Below are positions 22,351-43,513 of a stretch of DNA of 64,000 bases, one piece after another (within the stretch, counting starts at the first letter, position 1; the number at the start of each line of letters is the position of its first letter). The DNA lies in assembly GCA_037447655.1 (NCBI GenBank), contig JBBHKE010000213.1, forward strand, positions 1 to 64,000, read 5' to 3'. A program made the translations under genes and the position numbers. The notes under the pieces are model-generated. The model was not told where the DNA came from. It did no database searches and saw only the letters and a program-made list of their open reading frames with translations. The stretch is from Zygnema cylindricum (taxonomy: Eukaryota; Streptophyta; Zygnematophyceae; Zygnematales; Zygnemataceae).

Positions 22351-22600
22351 CCAGTACAGACTACCGGCCGTACCGGCCCCTAAAAAAGCGTCGTTAAAAG
22401 CATAGAGGTACCAAACGTACGGATTTTCATTTTTTTACGAAAATGCGTTAATTTTTCAAGATTTTTAAATTTTCGTTAAATTCGTATACTTTTCGTGTAC
22501 AAAAATATATACGGACAAAACGTACGGTCGAAAAAAGGTTGAAAGTACACCGTGAACCGCTATTAAAGTTAAGAAATCCATACACATTCGCATGTTTTTA

Positions 22601-24008
22601 GGGTAGCCGTGAAAGTCTGTGTTCACACATTTGAAGCCTGAATATGTGAGAACAGGTAAGCGCTAATTTCCTTTGTCTTTATCACTTGGAATCAAATCTG
22701 CGTACAATCTTCCGTGCGACGCACTCAATTTCCACTGTCAACGCGCACATCTAACACTTATTTTTTACATCTGTACAAAATAATTACAAGCTTTAGTACG
22801 GACTGACATTTTGTACACTACAATATTTAAAAGCATTAAAATTAGTAACTAACGCTATTTAAACAGTACCAATATCTGAGTAAGATTGTAAGTGCGACGC
22901 ACTCAATTTTCTAGTGTTGTGTATCGGTAAGGATTTGCCGATAATCGATATGGGCCTTTTTTCGGGGACCCGATAATCGATATATTGGTACGATATATCG
23001 CTATCGGTCTTATCGCCGATAAATAGCCGATAATATCGGCTACTTATCGGCGATAATGCCGATAACGATAACTATCGGCGATAACTGTACGGACCGTACA
23101 TATAAATGTACGGCATGTACACTCATCTGTACGTCTTATTCCCCCGATGCGCCCTACTCACAACCCCTGAGGTACCTACCAATCAGATCATTTGTACAAG
23201 CCGAAAGTACAGTAGCCGACATTAGATATGTACGGCTTTAGTACGGCTCCAGCTAAAACGATGTACCTTTCACATCCGACGCCGTGGCTTTGTCCCTTTC
23301 TTTTTTGGGATCCACTGGAAATCTGCCACGTGTCAATCCGTGGACTTTTTTTCAAAAGCCGCCAAAAAAGCCATTCCGAGATGCCGGGGCTCACGCTGAC
23401 CGTCCGCTCGTATTTTCTCATTGAAATTCGTCCGTTCGATTCCGGCGGCGCGCATAATGTTATTTTGCATCCGTTGTACTTTGTGTCCGCCGTCTTTTTA
23501 CCGTTCCATGATAATAAGTTTATCGGTACAATTCCGCACGTTCCAGTAAAATTTATGTTCAGTTAACCGCCCAAAAAGTACTACAAAGTGCAACGTATTT
23601 TTTCGTCAAATTCCGTACATTTCCCGTAAAAAACCGTACACTTATCGTAAATTTACCGTTCAGTTTACCGGACAGAAAGCACTCCGGACACAAAGTACAA
23701 ATTTATCGGGAGCGCTGACCGTTCGATAACCGATAACTATCGGTATCGGTGTTATCGCGATAAGTTTTTTACTGATACACAACACTACAATTTTCCCTGT
23801 CGACGCCATTACCTGACAGTCTGACACTTGTTCTGTACGTCTTTGTGAAATAATAATGGGCAGTTTTAGTACCAGCTGACACATTTCGTACATTACACTA
23901 TCTAAAAATATGCGATGCAAGGCCAGCGGAAGCCGCGAAAGCCGCGAGAAAAACTTTCACGGAAGATATAATAAAAAACCCGATACATTTATACATGAGC
24001 ACATACCC
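22601..24008. mobile_element. Harbinger-like element interrupted by a hAT-like insertion
   Basis: Left end GGGTAGCCGTGAAAG preceded by TTA, right end mirrored as GGGTATGTGCTCATG followed by TAA. Its two arms match in reverse the element at 46,392-46,943. Removing the 876-bp hAT-like insertion and one 8-bp duplicate leaves about 524 bp, close to the 552 bp of that relative. No transposase. Confidence 0.7.
22912..23787. mobile_element. hAT-like non-autonomous element with perfect 8-bp TSD
   Basis: Terminal repeats TAGTGTTGTGTATCGG and its mirror (ending CAACACTA) bound 876 bp. CAATTTTC is duplicated exactly on both sides (22904-22911 and 23788-23795). The 8-bp duplication and the TAGTG start fit hAT. 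Subterminal DNA is full of CGATAATCG/GATATATCG palindromic words. The centre is conserved with 42,100-42,600, including an open - frame (23188-23421) with GISEWLFW and CERYIV. No hAT transposase domain is recognisable. Confidence 0.82.
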
Positions 24009-24009
24009 T

Positions 24010-24831
24010 AAGTTGTGGTAGTGCTTTGGATTGAATGTTTTTTATTTTGTATTTTATTATGAAGTTAAAGTTGGTCAACGCATTTTAAATTTTTTTGCAT
24101 TTATTACGTGCGCATATGTCATTAATTTTTCGACGTTTCATTCGTGTGTTTAAAACGCTTGGTACCTCTATGGTTAAAAGTAAGCGCGGTCCGCCGAAAG
24201 TGGAGCACAGCGTGCAGATTGCGACAAGCACAAACCATAGATGCCCCGTGCTCATATTACGCACAAAACAAACGCGCGAATACTACACACGATACACATT
24301 TGACGATGAAAAAAATGTTATAAAATGCGTATCTGACTATGTAGCAGTACATTTCCGTACATTTCCTGACAATGTCCGTACATTTTTGCACCTTTTAAGG
24401 TGATTTAAGGGATTTTTAGGGCTTTAGAGTACATTTTTTTATATTCCCTGATTTTGAGTATAATTGCCTCACACTTTTCATATATGCACGTACATCCTTC
24501 GTAGTTTTCGTACCTTTTAGGGTTATATATTATATGGTTTGTAAGGTACATTTCCGTACATTCCCGTATATTTCAGTACTGTTGCACTACACTTTTCTTA
24601 CAGCTACGTATAGTAGTCGCACATTTTTGTACATATTAAGGTAATTAAAGGGGGGGTTTTAGGGTTTATAGAGTACATTGTTGAACATTCCTTTTTTTTT
24701 TTAGTACGACTGCCAAATATTTACCATATCATTAAGTTTTGTAGGGTACACTTTCTGTATATTGCCGTACATTTTTGTTAATTTTCCATATATTTTAAGA
24801 TTTTTTTAGGATTTTTTATGACAAGTAAATC
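24010..24831. other. Gene-free stretch, GTACATT/TTTAGGG-like words
   Basis: Holds repeated 'cgtacattt', 'ttagggttat' and 'agggtacatt' words like those at 1,190-1,600, probably Helitron interior. A short open frame at 24,095-24,403 has no recognisable domain. Confidence 0.45.
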
Positions 24832-25566
24832 AACGCCCGTCACACGGGCATGTACCCTGTCCAGTTTAACATGTCTTTTTTTCATGGCGTTTTTTTATGC
24901 CCGTTTTTCATGCGCGTTACAAAAAACGAACACCCGTACCTTTTTCTTGGAAGGTCTTGTACCTTTTCTTGTAGGCGTTCGTAGAGTCAGTTGATGGGAA
25001 CGTTACATTGTGCTTGTCGTACGACATTCTATACTGCTGACAGACGACAACGTTACATTGTGCCAGCCGTACGGCAATTTATATTGTTGACGGTTGGCAA
25101 CGTTACATAATGCCAACCGTACAGCGGTCTGCACAACGACGATTGGCAATGTTACATTACGCCAGCCGTACGGCGGTCTGCACGACGACGGTTGGCAATG
25201 TTACATTACGCCATCCGTACGGTGGTCTGCACAGCGACGGTTGACAATGATACATTACGCCAGCGGTACGACGGTCTCTACAATGACAGTTGGCAAAGTT
25301 ACATTACGCCAGTCGTACGGCGGTCTGCACAACGACGGTTGGCAATGTTACATTACGTTATCCGTACGACGGTCTGCACATCGACGGTTGGCAATGTTAC
25401 ATTACGCCATCGTATGGCGGTCTGTACTGTGACGGGCGATACCGTTACATTATGCCAGCGGTACAGCCGTCCGTACTCTGGACGCACAGAAAAAAACCAT
25501 GACAGACACACCGCCTATATAACGCTTTCCAGAAAGGCAAACAATGTTCTCTTATTTATATATTGA
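24832..25566 (-). mobile_element. Helitron-like element C
   Basis: Read on the - strand: 5' end TCAATATATAAATAAG at 25,566 preceded by A, the shared leader, the 49-bp array, and a 3' hairpin GCCCGTGTGACGGGC, GTTGATTTA, CTTG then T. This is the most compact copy (735 bp) with both ends. The terminal CTTG departs from the usual CTRR. Non-autonomous. Confidence 0.6.
25000..25480. repeat. 49-bp tandem array in Helitron-like C (inverted)
   Basis: About nine units of 49 bp (TACGGCGGTCTGCAC, GACGGTTGGCAATG, TTACATTACGCCA). It is the reverse complement of the array type in elements A and B. Confidence 0.88.
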
Positions 25567-25793
25567 TGCTAATTACGCTTTCCTTACGTTTTCGTACATG
25601 TTCGTACAACGAAAACTAAACGAATTTTTTGAATAGTATTAAAGTCGCGAATACTACGTAAAAATAGGAAAAAATCCTAATCCGTATGAATTGTACAATT
25701 AGGGCTCAAACCTTTACACTGGCTTAAAACCCTATACAAGCATAAACACACACAACACGAACCTTGCCCTTGTAACGGGCATTTTTTGTCTTG

Positions 25794-25850
25794 TATAAAA
25801 AAAAAGCGGGACGGAATTAGCGTACACTATGCTAATAGCAATTGGCGGTG
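25794..25850. mobile_element. Half of a CACCGCCAATCG MITE
   Basis: 'gcgggacggaattagcgtacac' words and a mirrored CGGTG terminus followed by TA. The other half is missing at the junction with the Helitron-like 3' end. Confidence 0.55.
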
Positions 25851-26128
25851 TACCGTACTGAAGCGAGCGTGGAGTTGTGACTCGAGGAGTTGAGTTAGGA
25901 ATCAGGACCAAAAAACAGTATAGTGCACCGTGTATCGCTATTTAGGGTTTATAATTTTTTCGCCACTTAAAACATCTTTTCTCTGTACTCACTTGCCCGA
26001 TTTTCACATAGAGACCGCCAATCGGAAGTTGAGAATCTTTACTTTCAATCGCAGCCGTCAGATTTATAATCCGACCATCCTGTACGGAGAAAATATGTTT
26101 TAAGTGGCAAAAAAAACCTTAACACTGA

Positions 26129-27859
26129 GGGTGCGTCTCCATGTACTTGAAACTTAGAGAATTTACTTTGTTTTGTAGCGCAGATTCGACGGACCCGGAT
26201 TTTAAATGTCCCTATGTGTAACAACGAAACTGTTACTTAAGGGTGTGACGATTGTATACGCTGACAATGCCCTTGACGGCTGTTAGCGTCTACAATATGT
26301 GATGGAAGCACGTTATTTTTTGTAACTGCTTGTGACGTCGCATGCCTTTTCGTGACATTGTAGACGTGCCGCCTTCCACCCTATGCCGTTTCACAGTTGA
26401 AGAAGATGCACTTTGCCTTTGCGTCTCTTGTCCGCTCGACGTGAAATGGCATCGGAATCTTGAGACCCCTGGTGAAATAAAATCCGTACCAAGCGCAAAC
26501 AGACAACAAAACCAAACAAATTGTGTACTTTACTTCATCGTACCTGAACTCAAACGGACAAAACATAGCGGATCGTGCACTTTTCGTCGTCGCTTGAATT
26601 AGGGCGTGTCTCCATGTGTTCAAGTAAGGGTTTTTTTCCGTTGTTTACACAGAAAATGGGACTCCCTACTTGAAAAAATTACGCCGTACGAAAAATGGGC
26701 AAAAACTCAAATACAGTTTGCGTCATCTTGGAACTTGAAAGGTAAGGCGATTTGGCAGTATTATCATCGCGACCCACTTCCACGTCATCTTGACACTTGC
26801 ACTGAAATCAAATCGCGACCTGCTTTTAATCAAAATACTACCCTATTGACGAATAGAACGCCTGGGTTGCACGTGTGAAAAGTTTTCATTTTTTTTTGCA
26901 CGAAGGAAAGTACACGCTATTTTTTTCACTGCTCGTCACGAGCATGCACATAAGAAAATGACAAATATGTACGGAAAAAACTTGCAGGGGTCTCGGACCT
27001 CCACTTTCCTTCATGGGTCCTTTGCAAAAGTTTACGTCGTCCTCGTCTCTCTTCCTCTTTCTCACTCGATCGCTCTTATTTCTCTCTCCCCTAAATGAAA
27101 TGCGGCAATGATGGTTTAAAATGAAAGATATATTTTTTTATCTTTTTTTTGAATATCTTTGGTCGTAGTTTGACGGCATATCGAATGATAAAAGATAAAT
27201 AAAAGAAATCGGAAGCCATGGCGGAATGTTTACGTACTAATGACGTCATAGCGTGGCGTGACTTCGCAACGTCAAAACCCTAAACATCTCCGATGTCAGA
27301 AAAACCTCGACGTCTACAACCGTCGCCGTTTTTGTAGACGTCACTTATTTTAGGAAGTTTCGCAGTAGTCTACATTTCATTTCGTAGTCTATCGAACATT
27401 TTGTAGACCTCTACGACTGTCACAAATTTGAAGTAATGAAAGCGCAAGTAATGAATGACATAGGAACACTTTGAAAAGTACACCGTAAAATCAGCGCTAA
27501 AATCCAAAATAACGTTTCAAAATATCGGTTACATGGGGACACGCCCTTTTTTTGAATTTTTTTGAAATTTGTTTACACGCGCGAATACGTGTTTCTATTT
27601 GTTTTTCGAAAATAATTTGTTTTAAAACACATCTTCCCTGTTTTTTAAAGAAAAGTTTGAAGATGACGTTTTTTGGCGTGGCCGTGAGTCGAAGAACACA
27701 AGACGACAACATGTAGTACATCATAAATTCGACGATGTCGCAAAATGTACTTCTCATTTTCTCTATTTTTTTGTACGGTTGAAACTTACGCGGTACGGCT
27801 CTAAGTTTTACGGAAAACGACAGAAAAATACCCTTACTTAGGCGCATGGAGACGCACCC
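26129..27859. mobile_element. Harbinger-like element, TIR GGGTGCGTCTCCATG
   Basis: Termini GGGTGCGTCTCCATG and its mirrored copy are matched over at least 15 bp. TAA follows the right end. It contains another element of the same kind (26,602-27,546). No transposase or other gene recognisable. Confidence 0.68.
26602..27546. mobile_element. Nested Harbinger-like element, TIR GGGCGTGTC
   Basis: Left end GGGCGTGTCTCCATGTG preceded by TTA, right end mirrored as GGGCGTGTCCCCATGTA. It shares end sequence with its host element, so a self-insertion or an internal duplication is possible. Confidence 0.6.
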
Positions 27860-28702
27860 TAATAGCAATTCACGGTGTACTGTACTTTACTGTACGAAAT
27901 CCTGTTCAGCGCATCAAAAATATGTACTAAATGGCAGTAAATATGGCAATTATTGGTTAAATATTGTACTTTTTAATGTCTGATTCTGTTGTCTCTTTTG
28001 TCAGCCAGCTATCTAAAACGCTTAGAAACGTTTTTATTTTTCTTTTTTCTTCGTGAACGACTACCTTTTTTGTTTCTCCTTTTTTTTCTACTTTTTTTTT
28101 GCTACCTTTTGAAATTAGATAGAATTCTTTCTACTTTTCTACCGTAGGACTTCTAATTTTTTTATTTTTTTTCCTAAATTTTGTGTGTGACTGTGTATGT
28201 GTTTTTTTTTTCCATTCAGAAAGGAATAAAGGAATAAATGTTATTTGAGAGAAATATGACCTTTTTTTTTCATTATTGAATTAAACCCTAAATGAATCCA
28301 AATAATAAAAGTGGTTGAATTGTAGGGATCTGGAATAATATTAATAATAAAATAAGAATAATAAAAATAAATAACAGAAATAAAAAGTGTAATATTTTTT
28401 TTTAGTAATAATAATAAAGAAAAGCCTTTCTCTTTTTCTCTCTCTTTTTTTTTTTTTCTAAATTTCAAATGTTTTGATATACTTTTTCTGCAAAACTTTC
28501 CAAAAAAAATCCTTTTTTTCATATACTTATATCTATCATAGTCTTGTATTTTTCTTCAGTCTTTTATTTTCCATTTTCTTATAGTACACTCTTCTAATGT
28601 TATAAACACTCCATTTTATTTTTTATGAATCTCCATTTTTTTTTGGATATTCGATTTCTTTTTTTAGTTCCTTTTTTGTTTTTTTTCTCAAAAATTTTAG
28701 TT

Positions 28703-38876
<10,174 letters not shown>

Positions 38877-40510
38877 TAAAAACAAATGGCTTTTTTTTTT
38901 TTTTTTTAAATGGTTTTGTTTACAAATGGTCTTCTTTTACAGAAGATATTTTGTGACGGATCTCTAGGATTTTTTTTAGCTTTTTTTTTTTTTTTTTTTA
39001 TGGGATTTTAGCAGCAGATGATTTAATGTGCCTAGTTTTTCCTCTTTGTTTTTCTTTTTTTTAGGGAGAAGAGTTTCAAAAACGGTACGGGTTCATTTGG
39101 TGACGTTCTTTTTTTTTTTTTTTTTCTTTTGTTCTTTTTTCGTACTTTTATCTACTTTTTGTCCATATTAATTTTCAGTCATATATTAATCTAGTTTTTT
39201 CAAATCTATGTTCGATAATTCTCATTGTGTCACAGTTTCGTTGATTAAAAAACTAACAACAAAAAAAACTTCCGCAGTTATCACATTGGGTCTGTAATTT
39301 TAAGTAAAGTCCGAGATGCTGTACAAATAGACAAAATTGTGCAGGAGTTATTATGTGTCATTTACAATTGGTAAATTAAATTACTCGTTTCTCAATAAAG
39401 CTCCAGTACTTTTAAGTATTTTTAACGCTTAAAATTGACAGGATTTTCATATAAAAGTTGGTAGAATAGTTTTGGACAAATGAGAATGTCTAAACTGTGT
39501 TTCGTATGAAGACAAATATTTGCCTTAACAAAGTTTTATTATTTTTCGTGTAAAGTAGATGAAAAAGGAAACAATTATCTATATCTACTAATTTTTAAAT
39601 ATCAATAATCGGTCCTTTTTGTTTTTTTGCATTTTCAATTCTTTCTAATGTCGTGTCTTTAGATTTACGCGGCTATATCCGATAGGTTTTTATGGTGGCA
39701 AGTTCGAACCCTGTATAGTGCAAATGTTACGCAAAAATATTTTATATCGTATCGAACTGATAATATCAAATGGACCACTTCGAGTTCGACACGTTGGCCA
39801 ATACGCGTACACCCGGCTAGAGTCGTCTGTCTTGCCAGACTGACAAGTGTCAACAGAATCTTCAGGACTCGTAATGGCTGAGGGCCGTGTGGCAAGTTCC
39901 GCGTCACCGTTACCAATGATTTTATGGCCGTCGGATTAGGATCTGGACAAGCAGAAAGCGCCCAACTATTCAAAACGGTCATGAATGAGTCAAATGACTC
40001 AGAATTTGACCTAAAAGTCCCCCGCCCTAAGTGATAATCGAACCGATAACATTGATTTTCATCGAATGGACAAAGAAATGCCACTATGCATTGTACGGAA
40101 TCCAAAGAACCAATGGAAAATCAGACAGAGATTGCGTCAAGATAGGAATGGAATTACATTCCCGGAAAGTGCTGCCAGCCGCCAGCCGCCTGTTGGCATT
40201 CATTGCGTTAAGATGGCGTAACTTCGTGACAGTAGCAGATTGGAAATTTTCTGAAGCAGTTAAGTGCTCCACGCTCATTGGGCCAATTTCTGGGTCAAGC
40301 AATATCATTGATTTATGTTTGACCGTCCGATTTTGTCTGGCTGGCATCGACCGCTCGCAATCGCGGATTGTGTTGTACGACCCGAAAATGAAGTCACTGT
40401 AGCGAGATCTTATTATGCTAATCTTCCGCGAAAGCTGTGCGAAGAGAAATTGGCTGATTTCGTCACTGTACAGTAATGTAGCCTATGGTGCCGTACTATA
40501 CTGATAGGTA
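38877..40510. other. Gene-free stretch after the synaptotagmin
   Basis: AT-rich 3' flank to about 39,660. A higher-complexity stretch of about 800 bp (39,665-40,460) follows, with short open frames on both strands and no domain I recognise. A B-box-like GTTCGAACCC lies near 39,705. Confidence 0.5.
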
Positions 40511-40770
40511 CACCGTGAATCGTAATTAGAGTAAATTACTCTAATTCGGTCGCTCGAAATTTCGACTCTATCACATCAAATAGAGTAAATGATTCTAATT
40601 TTTTCATTATACTATTTAAGGTAAAGTTTAATTAGCGTTTTTAATTCTAATATATGTTCGTTTTAAATAGTGTGGAGTACGGATGATGTCCGTCCGTGCA
40701 AAATTGTACTTTTATAAATAAAAAAAGTACAAATAATGATTTAATACAAGCCTAATAGCGATTGGCGGTG
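40511..40770. mobile_element. Chimeric MITE with two different termini
   Basis: The left end is the CACCGTGAATCG type, followed by 'agtaaattactctaattcggtcg' as at 42,793. The right end is the CACCGCCAATCG type, mirrored. Either recombination between families or deletion across two adjacent insertions. Confidence 0.55.
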
Positions 40771-40806
40771 TACAGTCCAGTACAATTAAACATAGAAGAG
40801 ACAGTA

Positions 40807-40874
40807 CACCGCCAATCGCTATTAATTATTCGTATACGCTAAAGAAACTTCTACGCTTATAGCGATTGGCGGTG
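40807..40874. mobile_element. 68-bp deletion derivative of the CACCGCCAATCG MITE
   Basis: Both termini are present but almost all of the interior is missing; only the 'attattcgtatacgctaaagaaacttctacgc' region remains. Confidence 0.75.
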
Positions 40875-41852
40875 AAGCGGAGTCGTCGAGTAAACCGTAC
40901 TCTTATCCGAGCAGATAAGTTTTGACGCCGTGAAAACTGAAAATGCCGGAACTGTCACGACTGTTTTTAGAGTGGTTAACGCCATTCAATTTGGTCCGAC
41001 AAAATTCAATAAGACAAACAAAAGGCAGATATAGGAAAAGACAAAAAAATGTTCAGCTGTTTTATATTTATTTGCTCAACGGCCACTTGTACGTATATCA
41101 AACATAATTAAAGGAAAAGCCCAAAATTTTGATTAGCAGATTGTTAAGCCACTGCTCCAACAGGCGCCAAAAGAGAGAAAAAGCAGTCATTTTCATTCCT
41201 TTTTGTCTTCTGTAATGATTGGACAGCCGATTTTGACCGATTTTAATCTGGACGGTCAATTTTTGCCCAATCGATTCAAAACGGCCTTGAACTGACCACT
41301 TTTGGGCTCCATATGGCTCGGAGCTCCTCGGGGTCTTTTAAATTTATGCGATTTGTCGGGTCTGCTCATTGACCATACCGCAATTTGCTGGATGACGACC
41401 GATAAAAATCATTTTTGACACGTGGAAGAATTGTAATCTCTCTTGCGGGCTTCACGGGCTAGTCAGCATTACGCGAAAGGCGCTATGGTACGGACGACAG
41501 TGGAGGACAGGAGGTCCATGATGCTGTAATTAACCATTATATGGGCGACATTTGCCCTAATGTTGGAGGTAAATCGTACACTTTCTGGATAAACCGTACG
41601 CAGATTGACCCGCAAAACTGTACAAGCTGTACGATTTTCCATCAAAACGAGTGTAAATCTTTGACAGAATAATCCTACGTGTCCGCTACGCTGGATTTCA
41701 CTTCTGCGTGGCGCCATTGGCTCACAAGACGATTGAAAACTTTTTTTTTTTTTTTAAACTGCGGTGACGACTGACCGTGAAAAGTCAATGCTGGCACAGC
41801 CGCGGGAAATCCGGCCAATTTAAAACCTCCGTACGCGTGAAGAAAATAAATG
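40875..41852. other. Gene-free stretch
   Basis: No recognisable gene or transposon termini. Short open frames only. Confidence 0.4.
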
Positions 41853-41871
41853 CACCGCGAATCGTAATTAG

Positions 41872-42782
41872 TAGTGTTGTGTATCGGTAAAAAAATTATC
41901 GCGATATCACCGATACCGATAGTTATCGGTTATCGAACGGTCAGAGGTCCCGATATATCGGTCCAAGACCAACAAATTCCATATCGGCGATAACTTAAAA
42001 ATATATAGTATGCATACAATATTACATTATAACATACTGTATTATATTACTTACTTTATATAGCGTGGCATGCCACATATACGAATCTGTTCCGTCTCTG
42101 ATTAACTGTGATTTATTACGAACAACGCAGCACATAAAAGTTGGCCGGTTAAACTGAACAGGAATTTTACGGCGACTTACGGAATTGTAACGACAAACTG
42201 GTGAGCATGGAACAGTAAAAGTACAACGGACGCAAAACAACATCCTGCACACCGCCGGAATCGAACGGACAACTTGGAATGAAAAAATACGAGCGGACGA
42301 CCAACGTGAGTGCCGGCATCTCGGAATGGCTCTTTTGGCAGCTTATGCCAAAATGCCAACAGATAGACACGTGGCAGGTCCTCAGTGGATCCCAAGGAAG
42401 AATGGAACAAAGCCATGGCATCAGATGTGAAAGGTACATCGTTTTTACTAGATCCGTACCAAAACCGTACAGTTTTCATGGCGGCTACTGTACTTTTTGT
42501 GTATTTTTTGTGCGATCTGATTGGTACACCTCATTAGATAGGGGTTGTTAGAAGGGCGCGTTTTGGGAATAACACGTACAGTTAAGTGTACTAGCCGTAC
42601 ATTTATCTGTACGATCCGTACAGTTATCGATATCGGTGTTATCGCCGATAAAACCGATAAATATCGGGTATTTATCGGCGATAATACCGATAGCGATATA
42701 TCGTACCATTATATCGATTATCGGGTACCCAGAAAAAGGTACATATCGGTTATCAGCAAATCCTTACCGATACACAACACTA
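41872..42782. mobile_element. hAT-like element inserted in a CACCG MITE
   Basis: 911 bp with ends TAGTGTTGTGTATCGG and the mirrored CAACACTA, flanked by GTAATTAG / GTAATTAT (7 of 8 identical). The broken host starts CACCGCGAATCGTAATTAG at 41,853 and resumes at 42,783. An unbroken relative of that junction is at 40,511-40,560. The centre is conserved with 22,912-23,787 but in the opposite orientation, including an open + frame (42,279-42,551) with GISEWLFW and CERYIV. Confidence 0.8.
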
Positions 42783-43278
42783 GTAATTATAGTAAATTAC
42801 TCTAATTCGGTCGTTCGAAATTTCGACTCTATCACATCAAATAGAGTAAATGACTCTAATTTTTTCATTATGCTATTTAAGGTAAGGTTTAATTAGCGTT
42901 TTTAATCGTAATATATGTTCGTTTTAAATATTGTGGAGTACGGACGACGTCCGACCGTGCATAATTGTACTTTTATAAGTAAAAAAGTACAAATGATGAT
43001 GTAATACTTGCCATTATCATGTAACTGTGTTTAAACAAACCGCGTAGTGCAAACGTCATAGTGACGATAAACTGTAGGTTTTGTCAGATTCTGTACGAAT
43101 ACCTTTTTTACAGTAGAGGATATTAGGTTGCCAAATTAGAGTACACCGCATAAACTAGAGTAAATTCCTTTATGAAACAGCTCTATCACATAAATTAGAG
43201 TAAATTACTCTAATTATTTTTTCTCATTTTTTCCTCTTATTTTTTAACTATTATAATTACGGTGCGCGGTGTACAGTA

Positions 43279-43477
43279 CACCGTGAATCGTTATTAGCGT
43301 ATAGAAATTATTAGCGTAAAGAAAAAATTAGCGTCATTCATTTTAATTTAGTGCTAGAAGACGTGGCAGGTAATGGTCCACGTCCTTAAATAGTGTAATA
43401 TATTTTATTTAAGGTATCAATGTCAAAATTATTAGGTGCCGATATAGAGTACATAAGGCTAATAACGATTCACGGTG
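43279..43477. mobile_element. MITE, family CACCGTGAATCG, intact
   Basis: 199 bp with ends CACCGTGAATCGTTATTAG and a mirrored copy, flanked by TA on both sides and, beyond that, by GTACAG/CTGTAC. Same family as 990-1,186. Confidence 0.85.
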
Positions 43478-43513
43478 TACTGTACTGCCCTTGAACATTT
43501 TAATAATGTATTT

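Larger units (their letters stand above)
21880..25793 (+). mobile_element. Helitron-like element B (putative, heavily nested)
   Basis: The 5' end TCAGTATATAAATAAG begins directly after the CTAG of element A, head to tail. A leader shared with A and C contains 'ttatataggcggtgtgtctgtca'-type words, then a 49-bp tandem array. A candidate 3' end is the hairpin GCCCTTGTAACGGGC at 25,766-25,780 followed by CTTG (25,790-25,793) and T. If so, it contains the Harbinger-like element 22,601-24,008 and the inverted Helitron C. The 5' end is well supported; joining it to this 3' end is speculative. Confidence 0.35.
25930..27885. mobile_element. MITE split by a Harbinger-like insertion
   Basis: The left part (25,930-26,127) begins CACCGTGTATCGCTATTTAG and carries the same interior as 15,973-16,189. 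The right part (27,861-27,878) is AATAGCAATTCACGGTG. Together they reconstitute one MITE interrupted at 'aacact | aatagc' by the next element. Confidence 0.65.

Noticed and set aside
39665-40105. Possible gene with B-box-like GTTCGAACCC
   Set aside because: No A-box at the right distance and no protein domain; a chance match cannot be excluded.
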